NCBI GenBank assembly: GCA_039027055.1
Contig: JBCCLD010000236.1
Coordinates: 1 to 7,406 of the forward strand
DNA from: JBCBEX01 sp039027055
GTDB lineage: Bacteria > Bacteroidota > Rhodothermia > Rhodothermales > Rubricoccaceae
Direction of reading: 5' to 3'
DNA length: 7,406 bases
The notes beneath the pieces are model-generated. The model ran no database searches and had not been told where the DNA came from. It saw only the letters and a program-made list of their open reading frames with translations. Position numbers and translations under genes: made by a program. Of the stretch, positions 1-5,538 are shown piece by piece; position 1 is the stretch's first letter; each line of letters opens with the position of its first letter.

Positions 1-18
1 CTCCTCGTGCGCCTTTCG

Positions 19-37
19 GAGACGCAAACGGCGTCTC
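19..37. repeat. Short perfect hairpin, 7-bp stem
   Basis: GAGACGC (19-25) and GCGTCTC (31-37) are perfect inverted repeats around a 5-nt loop. No T-run follows on either strand, so an intrinsic terminator is not supported. It lies about 175 nt beyond the 3' end of the response regulator gene. The remainder of 1-211 shows no convincing gene; the reading frames crossing it have no recognisable protein character. Function unknown, and a chance hairpin is possible. Confidence 0.3.
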
Positions 38-211
38 GTGAGCACCTGACCCGATCAAGGTCCACACGCCCTAGCGTAGTTCTGGATAGGGCAACTCGCT
101 GCGATACGGGGGCTCATGCCAGTTTGGGACTGGGGTAATTGTCAGAGATGGCACTGTGCGCGACAAGATGAAGCGGCCTCAGAACCAGCTCCTCTGGCAA
201 AGGCGGCCCAC

Positions 212-862
212 CTAGCTGTCAGGTCTCAACTCATGTTGGCGAAAAAGCGCCGCGCGTTGCACCAACTCATTCGCGTGCTTCAACCCAAGCTTCGTCTTGA
301 TGCTCTCCCGGTACGAGTCAACCGTCTTAGCACTCACTTGCATCCGCTCGGCGATTTCTCTCGTCGCGAGACCTTGGCCGAGTAGCTCGAACGCTTCGAG
401 CTCTCTGTCGGTGAGGCGCGACGTGGGAGACGAAGCTTCGTCGCCGTCAAGCGCGCGGCCGATGAGGTACTGCCGAAGCGATTCACTGTAGTAGGTGCGC
501 CCCTCGACTACCGTCTGGACGGCCGTCAGGATGGTGGTAGCCGCCACCTCTTTCATGACATAGCCCTGAGCACCTGCCCTGAGGACACGCTCGGCATACC
601 GGCGTTCGTCGTGGATAGATACGACCAGGATCTTGAGTTCGCTGCGAACGGCACGGAGCCGCTTGATGAGTTCTAGCCCGTGCAGGTCAGGCAGATTCAG
701 ATCAACGACGACGAGATCAGGTGTGGCAACTGGGATCAAGTCGAAAGCTTCTACGCCGGTGCCCGTCGTTCCAACGACCTGGACATCCGGGACGTCCGCA
801 AAGAGGCGGAGGTAGCCCTCCCGGGTAATCGGGTGGTCATCAACGATGAACAACGTGGTCAT
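212..862 (-). CDS. LuxR/NarL-family DNA-binding response regulator
   Basis: This encodes a 216-aa two-component response regulator: a receiver domain (about residues 3-120) followed by a LuxR-type helix-turn-helix (about 148-207). The receiver shows the acidic pair D8-D9, phospho-acceptor D54 in VVVDLNLPDLHG, the switch residue S82 and the conserved K104. The output domain starts with SRLTDRELEAFELL and has the recognition region VSAKTVDSYRESIKTKLGL, typical of NarL/FixJ proteins. Length is normal for the family. I chose the ATG at 860-862 because MTTLFIVDDHP is the canonical receiver start; an upstream GTG at 973 would add 37 residues without domain character. AGGAGAG lies 16 nt upstream of the ATG, too far for a good Shine-Dalgarno. 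A phosphorylated dimer would bind promoter DNA in the cytoplasm. No histidine kinase is in the window, so partner and regulon are unknown. Confidence 0.93.
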   Translation of the reverse strand: MTTLFIVDDHPITREGYLRLFADVPDVQVVGTTGTGVEAFDLIPVATPDLVVVDLNLPDLHGLELIKRLRAVRSELKILVVSIHDERRYAERVLRAGAQGYVMKEVAATTILTAVQTVVEGRTYYSESLRQYLIGRALDGDEASSPTSRLTDRELEAFELLGQGLATREIAERMQVSAKTVDSYRESIKTKLGLKHANELVQRAALFRQHELRPDS

Positions 863-1191
863 GGATTGGAGCGGCAGTCTCTCCTGTTCGGGCACATAAA
901 CAGAAGAGGAAGGTGAACGGCTGCACGGATACAAGGCATGGCGGGCGAGCAAACACGATGGCTTCTGCGGCACACTGGCTGCCGTGAAGGGGGTCGCTCG
1001 TGAAGGCTCAGCATCGGAAACGACGCGTAGACACGGGGTTCTTGTATTCCTCGTACACCAAATCGTCCAAAACGTTCATTCTATTCCCAATATACTTTTT
1101 TCTCCCGTGCTTATGGAGAAGCTTGACATACGCTGTACGCATTTATGAACGGCATCCTTAGTGGTTTTAATGATGTAGCCCAAGTTGTGTG
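863..1191. other. Intergenic region upstream of the response regulator, partly AT-rich
   Basis: About 330 nt without a convincing gene. The part nearest the regulator is ordinary high-GC DNA and probably holds its promoter, but I see no clear box pair. From about 1070 to 1170 the base composition turns AT-rich (for example TATACTTTTTT at 1091-1101), unlike the rest of the window. That suggests regulatory DNA or a foreign segment beside the IS. On the minus strand TTTGG-type motifs near 1060-1075 could be a Bacteroidota -33 element, but no matching -7 box is convincing. Confidence 0.4.
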
Positions 1192-1254
1192 CTATGGCTC
1201 AGCGCTACGCTGTGGACGGCTTGTGGGGGGGAGCGGGTAGGAAGTGGGCCGTCT

Positions 1255-1283
1255 TGGAGTGAACCCGCTTTCGTGGACAGTCT
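1255..1283. repeat. IS terminal inverted repeat (distal end, 3' of orfB)
   Basis: This starts TGGAGTGAACCCG and ends GTGGACAGTCT. It matches the reverse complement of 2556-2584 at 26 of 29 positions; the three differences are at positions 14, 17 and 18. The orfB reading frame runs through this repeat (read as QTVHESGFTP) without meeting a stop. Confidence 0.92.
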
Positions 1284-1685
1284 GCAAGTATGAGGCCGCG
1301 AGCGCCTCGTAGTGTTTCTGCTCGTGCGTGACGGGCGAGTCGTACCCCAGCGCCGAGTGACGCCGACGCGGGTTGTACCACCCTTCGATAAACCGGAAGA
1401 GCGCCATCCGAGCTTCCGCTCTCGTGGCGAAGCGCCGTCGGTTTATGAGTTCGCACTCGAGCGTGGCGAAGAAGCTCTCGCACATCGCATCATCGAAGCA
1501 GTCTCCGACTGAGCCGAGGGAAGGACGCACCCCAGCCTCGCGGCAGCGAGCACCGAAGGACTGCGACGTGTATTGGCTTCCGCGATCAGAATGGTGCACG
1601 ACCCCCTCGGGCTTGCGCTGCGCAACAGCCATGTCGAGTGCCGCCAGCACGAGTTCCGTGCTGAGGTGCCCGGCCATCGCCCAGC

Positions 1686-1707
1686 GGTCTGGTCCGAGGA
1701 CCGGACC
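1686..1707. repeat. Palindromic insertion in orfB, unrelated arm sequence
   Basis: On the minus strand the arms are GGTCCGGTCC and GGACCAGACC around a TC centre, 9 of 10 positions pairing. Deleting the 20 nt at 1686-1705 joins ATCGTGG to GCTGGGCGATG and restores I-V-G-W-A-M, the canonical IS3 motif after VFSRR. That makes this a precise 20-nt insertion relative to the ancestral gene. The arms do not resemble those of the other three palindromes, though the central CCTCGG is shared with the copy at 2205-2226. Confidence 0.82.
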
Positions 1708-1779
1708 ACGATCCGGCGGCTGAACACATCGAGCACGACGGCGAGGTAGAGGAAGCCTGAGCCCGTTGGCACGTAGGTA

Positions 1780-1801
1780 CCCGCCCGCCGCGGCGGGGCG
1801 G
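1780..1801. repeat. GC-rich palindromic insertion in orfB, in frame
   Basis: The plus strand reads CCCGCCCGCC, centre GC, then GGCGGGGCGG. It matches the copy at 2205-2226 (read on the minus strand) at 21 of 22 positions, so the two lie in opposite orientation. In orfB it creates PAPPRRAG between WVAD and TYVPTG, where IS3 transposases normally have a single residue (often WVADITYV). The net gain is about 21 nt, so the frame is kept. It sits immediately after the first catalytic Asp. Confidence 0.82.
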
Positions 1802-2124
1802 GGTCGGCTACCCAGAGCGCATTGGGACACTCGGCCACGAACTGACGCTCGACGAGGTCTGGGCCTTGCGGCGTGCCAGTGGTGCGTGTCGTGGTGGTCG
1901 GTCTGCGACGCCGGGTGACGCCGACGAGGCCGTGCTGGCGCATGAGCCGCGCCACGCGCTTCTTGCCGACGTGCCAGCCCGCCTCCTTGAGGTCCTCGTG
2001 GATGCGCAGCGCTCCGTAGGAACCGTCGGAGGCCTGGTGCGAGGTTCGAATCGCCTCGGCGAGATCTGCGTCCCGCTGAGCACGAACCGAGGGCGGACAC
2101 TCACGCCAGGCGTAGAAGCCGCTC

Positions 2125-2144
2125 TCGCCCCGCCTGCGGGCGAG
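2125..2144. repeat. GC-rich palindromic insertion in orfB, frameshifting
   Basis: Deleting these 20 nt joins GTCTCCGC to GAGCGGCTTC on the minus strand and restores V-S-A-S-G-F-Y-A-W, a canonical N-terminal IS3 OrfB motif. CTCGCCC (2124-2130) and GGGCGAG (2138-2144) form a 7-bp stem. On the minus strand its CGCCCGC and GGCGGGGCG segments are shared with the 2205-2226 copy in the same orientation; the centre is shorter. Confidence 0.8.
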
Positions 2145-2201
2145 GCGGAGACCTGAAGCACTTCGGCCATGACGGAGATAGGGAAAGTGGCCTGGAGCGC
2201 C

Positions 2202-2528
2202 TTACCGCCCCGCCGAGGCGGGCGGGGAACTCGAAGGCCCGGAGAGTACCGAGCCGGTCTCCCGAGCGAACCAGGCCGCGGCTTTTGCCAGGATGCCGCG
2301 CTCCTGCTGGAGGCGCTTGACCTCTTTGCGGAGGCGCTTCAGCTCATCGCGTCCTGCTTGGGCAGCGGTGGCATGAGAGGTCGGATCGGCCTGGTCGATC
2401 CAGGTGCGGATGGTCTGCTCAGTGGGCTCGAACTCGCGCGTGAGGTCTACGGGTGAGCGTCCTGCGCGGTGAAACTCGACGATCTGCTGGCGGAACTCCG
2501 GCGGGTAGGCTGAGCGGTATCGGGGTAT
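2202..2528 (-). pseudogene. IS3-family orfA (helix-turn-helix protein), start codon lost
   Basis: This is the small DNA-binding subunit that recognises the IS ends. The reading frame gives about 108 aa: a basic helix-turn-helix region (about residues 9-48, PPEFRQQIVEFHRAGRSP through QTIRTWIDQA) and a coiled-coil (about 60-82, DELKRLRKEVKRLQQERGIL), then AKAAAWFARETGS, typical of IS3 OrfA. The expected start MPRYRSAYPPEF is present, but its first codon is ATA (2526-2528) rather than ATG. The frame has no ATG, GTG or TTG between this codon and the stop inside the terminal repeat. An A4G run (2282-2286) in the GCA-AAA-GCC context is a candidate -1 slippage site into orfB. The last seven codons and the stop come from, or just after, a palindromic insertion, so the original C-terminus is unclear. 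Confidence 0.8.
2205..2226. repeat. GC-rich palindromic insertion at the orfA/orfB junction, frameshifting
   Basis: Minus-strand arms are CCCGCCCGCC and GGCGGGGCGG around a TC centre; nine pairs form with one bulge. It lies between LRAFEF and KALQATFPISVMAEV, which are in different frames; an insertion of 20 nt accounts for the shift. It also supplies the final codons of orfA. Its exact edges cannot be fixed without an intact relative, because the residue originally between the two motifs is unknown. Confidence 0.78.
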
Positions 2529-2555
2529 AGGAGTGAGGGTTGGAGTACAAGTGAA

Positions 2556-2584
2556 AGACTGTCCACCGAACCGGGTTCACTCCA
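2556..2584. repeat. IS terminal inverted repeat (proximal end, 5' of orfA)
   Basis: Read on the minus strand this begins TGGAGTGAACCCGG and ends GTGGACAGTCT, matching the other end at 26 of 29 positions. It lies about 27 nt upstream of the presumed orfA start. In IS3 elements this end also carries the weak transposase promoter; none is clearly recognisable here. Confidence 0.92.
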
Positions 2585-2643
2585 CTGCCTTAGCAGCTTC
2601 CATACATGGCTTCAGATAACGCAAAAGACCGGTTGTCCATGCA

Positions 2644-3651
2644 CTAGAGCCAGCCCTCTGCGCGGTACCACGCGACCGTCTCGCGCATGCCCTCGTCAAG
2701 GGCGACCTGCTGCCCGTAGCCGACGTGGCGCTTCGCCTTGTCCACCGAGCAGATCCAGGCATGGCGCGCCTCCTCGGCCTTCTCGCGGTTGAGCGGCGGA
2801 TACTGCCCGAAGACGCCCGCCACTTTTTCGACGACGGTGCCGACGCCCGCAACCAGCTTCGACGGGACCTTGAGCGTGAGTGCTCGCCTGCCGAGCGCGC
2901 CGACGACCGCGTCCCGAATCTCGCTCCAAGAGTACGCGGCCTCGCTGCCCACAAAGTAGGTCTCTCCTTTTGCCAACGGCGATTCGGCGAGGTCGGCGAT
3001 GCCACGCACCAGATCGCGGACGTGAACGAGGGACAGCGCCGGGGCCTCGCCGTCGCCGACGATGGGGAACAGGCCCCGGCTCGCGGTTTGGATCACCGTG
3101 AAGATGTCGGCCTCGCGCGGCCCGTAGACCGCGGGAGGGCGCACGACCGAGATCGGTGGAGCGCTCGGATGCTTCGCCCGCCAATTCTCGACGGCCCACT
3201 CCATCGTGGCTTTGCTGCGGCCGTACATCGAGATGGGCGCGAGCGGTGCGGCCTCGTCGAGCGGCTGGACGACGCCGGCTTCCACAGGACTGGGGCCGAC
3301 GGCGGCAAGGCTGCTCACGATCACGACCCGCTGCACATGGGGCGCGGCTTGCCGCACGGCTTCGAGCACGTTGAGCGTACCCGCCACATTCGCCTTGTCC
3401 AGTTGCTCCTGGCTCGGCGCTCGGGTGAGCCCAGCCACGTGATAGACTTCGTCGGCCTCGCTCACGCCGTCAAGAAGCGCGTCCAGGTCGTGCAGGCCAC
3501 CCTGGACGTGGTGCACGGGCAGGCCGTCGAGCCACTTGGGGCGGGATCGGACGAGGCAGCGCACGTCGTCGGCCTCCCGATTGAGGAGTTCCTCGACGAG
3601 GTGGCTCCCGACGAAGCCGGTGCCTCCAGTAACGAAAACGGTGCGGCCCAT
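2644..3651 (-). CDS. NAD-dependent epimerase/dehydratase (extended SDR)
   Basis: This 335-aa protein is an extended short-chain dehydrogenase/reductase, the fold of nucleotide-sugar epimerases and dehydratases, dihydroflavonol reductase-like and 3-beta-hydroxysteroid dehydrogenase-like enzymes. The N-terminal Rossmann motif is TGGTGFVGSHL (residues 8-18, GxxGxxG), binding NAD(P). The catalytic residues are visible: S113/S114 in VIVSSLAAVGPS, and Y143-xxx-K147 in MYGRSK. VVRPPAVYGPRE is the usual segment after the active site. The length is typical. I chose ATG at 3649-3651 because it begins MGRTVFVTGG; an upstream GTG at 3690 adds only 13 unconserved residues. No Shine-Dalgarno is evident. 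It is transcribed away from the amidohydrolase genes, and 59 nt separate its stop from the IS end. The substrate cannot be told from sequence. The protein should be cytoplasmic and appears intact. Confidence 0.93.
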   Translation of the reverse strand: MGRTVFVTGGTGFVGSHLVEELLNREADDVRCLVRSRPKWLDGLPVHHVQGGLHDLDALLDGVSEADEVYHVAGLTRAPSQEQLDKANVAGTLNVLEAVRQAAPHVQRVVIVSSLAAVGPSPVEAGVVQPLDEAAPLAPISMYGRSKATMEWAVENWRAKHPSAPPISVVRPPAVYGPREADIFTVIQTASRGLFPIVGDGEAPALSLVHVRDLVRGIADLAESPLAKGETYFVGSEAAYSWSEIRDAVVGALGRRALTLKVPSKLVAGVGTVVEKVAGVFGQYPPLNREKAEEARHAWICSVDKAKRHVGYGQQVALDEGMRETVAWYRAEGWL

Positions 3652-3764
3652 GACGGTGCCGTCTGGCTTGGTGGTACAGCGTGCTCGCACAAGATCGCCC
3701 CGGACCCTGCTATCCGGAAAGTCTCACGTGCTGCCGTATCGCTATCTTCGCCCACCTTTCTGTG
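3652..3764. promoter_or_regulatory. Divergent promoter region between epimerase and amidohydrolase genes
   Basis: The two genes diverge from this roughly 150-nt gap (to 3801), so promoters for both must lie here or inside the genes. TATCTTCG at 3743-3750 resembles the Bacteroidota -7 element TAnnTTTG with one mismatch and would point toward the amidohydrolases. No TTG-type -33 element sits at the right distance, so this is only a weak candidate. Other boxes were not recognised. Confidence 0.25.
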
Positions 3765-3800
3765 ACTGCCTGCCTGCTCTTCACTGCCTGCCTGCTCTTC
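3765..3800. repeat. Perfect 18-bp tandem duplication directly before a start codon
   Basis: The 18-bp unit ACTGCCTGCCTGCTCTTC occurs twice head to tail with no mismatch and ends one base before the ATG at 3802. Each unit contains the smaller repeat CTGC/CTGCCTGC. It occupies the position of a ribosome binding site but is pyrimidine-rich and has no Shine-Dalgarno character. An in-frame TGA at 3763-3765 shows it is not coding upstream of the chosen start. Confidence 0.9.
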
Positions 3801-3801
3801 G

Positions 3802-5493
3802 ATGCATCGCCTCTCCGTCCTGCTGCTGTTGCTGTGCCTCTCGGTCCCCGCGTTCGCGCAGCGCGCCGTCACCGAGGATACCCCACTCCGACCCGTCACG
3901 CGGACGTTCGCGCTCACCAACGCGCGCGTCGTGCAAGCGCCCGGGCAAGTCTTGGACAACGCCACGGTCGTTGTTCGTGACGGACTCATTGAGGCCGTCG
4001 GGGCGAATGCGACGGTGCCGTTTGACGCCGAGGTCATCCCCGCCGACTCGCTGACCGTCTACGCGGGGTTCATCGACGCGCTGGGTTACGCGGGCGTGGC
4101 CAAGTCTGAGGCCGAGCGCCCCGACATCGACAACCCCGATGAGCCGCCGCGCGAGGTCGCTGGGCTGACCCCGGACCAAGACGTACGCGCGCTGCTGAAG
4201 GCCGACGACAATCGCATCAAGCAACTCCGCGAACTCGGCTTCACGGTCGCGCATGTCGCCCCGCGCGAGGGCTTCCTCGCGGGCACGACGGCCACGATCC
4301 TGCTCGCGGGCGACACGCCCGACGCGCTCGTCTTCCGCGGCAACATGGCCTTGCTCGCCCAGTTCGACACGGCGCCGGGCGCGTATCCGGCGACGCCGAT
4401 GGCCATCATTGCGCGCGTCCGCGAACTGATGCGGCAGGCCGCCGACCAGCACGATGCCGAGGCGCTCTACGCCGAGTTGCCCAGCGGCCGCGGCCGTATC
4501 ACCTACGACCCGGTGATGCACGCCCTCGCCCCAGCAGCGCGTGGCGATCAACTCCTCATCTTCGTCGCCGACAACTCAAACGAGGCCTTCCGTGCCCTCA
4601 AGCTTGCCCAGGACACCGGCACTCAAGTCTTCCTTGCGGGCCTCCCCGACCCGGCGCCGCTCGCCGACCGCCTCGCTGCCGAAGGCCGGCCGCTCTTCCT
4701 CTCGCTCGACATCCCCGACGCTATCGAAGGGGAAGACGCCGACTCGACCGCAACCGAGCCGCCGCAAGCCGCCACGCGGACGTTCTCCTACGAGGGCCTC
4801 GACGCCGAGACGGCCACGTTGCAGGCCAAGCGCCGGGACGCCATGGCGCGTGTCGAGCGCAGCGCAGCGCTCCTCGACAGCCTCGGGGTGGAATTCGCCT
4901 TCGCGCTGATGGACATGAAGCCGGGCGACGTGCAGGACAACCTCCGCCGCCTCATCGCGGCGGGCTTGCCCGAAGATGCCGCCCTCGCCGCTCTGACTAC
5001 TGACGCGGCCGACCTGCTCAACCTCGACGCGACGATGGGCACCGTGGAGGCCGGCAAGATGGCCAACCTCGTCGTGACCAATGGGTCGTATTTCGACGAG
5101 GAGGCAACCATTGAGTTGGTCTTCGTGGACGGGCACAAGTTCGAACTCGCCACCGACGAACCCCCTGAAGGCGCCGATCCCGATGCGGTCGTAGAAGCCG
5201 TCGGCACGTGGGACTACACCGCCGACGTGTCTGGCCAGACCACCTCCGGCACGTTCACGCTCGAAGGCGACGCCGGCAACCTCTCGGGCTCGATCACCAC
5301 CGACCAATTTGGCACCATCACGTTCGACTCCGTGACGCTCGACGGCAACGTGCTCACGATGGTCTTCAGCGCCCAAGGCATGGGCCGCATCACCGGCAGC
5401 GGCCTCATCGAGGGCGACACCCTCACGGGCGCGCTCGATCTCGCCGGTGCCGACTTTTCCATCCCCATCGAAGCGACCCGGCGACCCGAGTAG
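3802..5493 (+). CDS. Secreted amidohydrolase-superfamily protein lacking the HxH metal motif (probable pseudoenzyme)
   Basis: This 563-aa protein has a signal peptide (about residues 1-19, LSVLLLLLCLSVPAFA before Q20), so it is exported. FALTNARVVQAPGQ through VVVRDGLIEAVG (36-67) is the N-terminal beta-sandwich of amidohydrolases, and GTVEAGKMANLVVTNG (413-428) is its C-terminal part. Where the family has IDAHSH, this protein has I91-DALGY, so both metal-binding histidines are replaced (L94, Y96). At about 253-257 the sequence IFVAD also lacks a histidine where related proteins usually have one. A beta-rich C-terminal domain follows (about 466-560, GTWDYTADVSGQTTSGTFTL to IPIEATR). ATG at 3802 is fixed by the signal peptide and an upstream in-frame stop. 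It is probably cotranscribed with the next gene, which keeps the active site. Possible roles are a regulatory or structural partner, or substrate binding, but these are inferences. Confidence 0.88.
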   Translation: MHRLSVLLLLLCLSVPAFAQRAVTEDTPLRPVTRTFALTNARVVQAPGQVLDNATVVVRDGLIEAVGANATVPFDAEVIPADSLTVYAGFIDALGYAGVAKSEAERPDIDNPDEPPREVAGLTPDQDVRALLKADDNRIKQLRELGFTVAHVAPREGFLAGTTATILLAGDTPDALVFRGNMALLAQFDTAPGAYPATPMAIIARVRELMRQAADQHDAEALYAELPSGRGRITYDPVMHALAPAARGDQLLIFVADNSNEAFRALKLAQDTGTQVFLAGLPDPAPLADRLAAEGRPLFLSLDIPDAIEGEDADSTATEPPQAATRTFSYEGLDAETATLQAKRRDAMARVERSAALLDSLGVEFAFALMDMKPGDVQDNLRRLIAAGLPEDAALAALTTDAADLLNLDATMGTVEAGKMANLVVTNGSYFDEEATIELVFVDGHKFELATDEPPEGADPDAVVEAVGTWDYTADVSGQTTSGTFTLEGDAGNLSGSITTDQFGTITFDSVTLDGNVLTMVFSAQGMGRITGSGLIEGDTLTGALDLAGADFSIPIEATRRPE

Positions 5494-5538
5494 GTACTGG
5501 TCCCTGTTCCTTTGTCATTGGTTTTCTCCTCAGGACGG

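Larger units (their letters stand above)
1192..2286 (-). pseudogene. IS3-family orfB transposase (DDE integrase core), broken by palindromic insertions
   Basis: This is the catalytic part of the IS3 transposase. Its conserved pieces lie in successive frames: LRAFEF, then KALQATFPISVMAEVLQVS, then GFYAW through MARLMRQHGLVGV to VAD...TYVPTGSGFLY and AVVLDVFSRRIV, then RWAMAGHLSTELVL to the end. Each frame change coincides with a GC-rich palindrome. The DD(35)E triad is recognisable: Asp of WVAD, Asp of HHSDRGSQY, and Glu of DDAMCESFF, with exactly 35 residues between the last two. The three 20-nt insertions shift the frame and sum to 60 nt, so the last segment returns to the original frame. 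The fourth adds seven net codons in frame. The ORF lacks a stop inside the IS and takes 20 codons of flanking DNA before TAG at 1192-1194. The 5' limit is set at the candidate slippage site. No functional full-length transposase can be made by ordinary translation. Confidence 0.88.
1255..2584 (-). mobile_element. IS3-family insertion sequence, decayed, carrying orfA and orfB
   Basis: The element is 1330 bp and bounded by 29-bp terminal inverted repeats (1255-1283 and 2556-2584, 26 of 29 identical) that begin TGGAGTGAACCCG. It contains a small orfA with helix-turn-helix and coiled coil, and an orfB with a DD(35)E rve-type integrase core, the IS3-family plan. orfB lies in the -1 frame relative to orfA, as expected where a fusion transposase is made by programmed frameshifting. 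Four short palindromic insertions totalling about 81 nt interrupt orfB; without them the element would be about 1249 bp, a usual length for this family. orfA lacks a normal start codon. No target-site duplication is visible (left flank ends GTCT, right flank begins CTGC), so flanks may have diverged or recombined. The copy is almost certainly inactive unless helped in trans. Confidence 0.93.

Noticed and set aside
1123..1128. TTGACA as a sigma-70 -35 box
   Set aside because: No TATAAT-like box follows at 16-18 nt and no plus-strand gene lies downstream; Bacteroidota promoters also use different boxes.
1249..2590. Target-site duplication around the IS
   Set aside because: GTCT before the left end and CTGC after the right end do not match at 3, 4 or 5 nt.
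2725..3765. 346-codon open frame antisense to the epimerase
   Set aside because: It lies wholly opposite an SDR gene with clear motifs, has no domain character, and long antisense frames are expected at this GC content.
4576..5376. Long minus-strand open frames opposite the amidohydrolases
   Set aside because: They are rich in Arg, Gly and Val in a pattern produced by reading GC-rich codons backwards, while the plus-strand frame shows family motifs.
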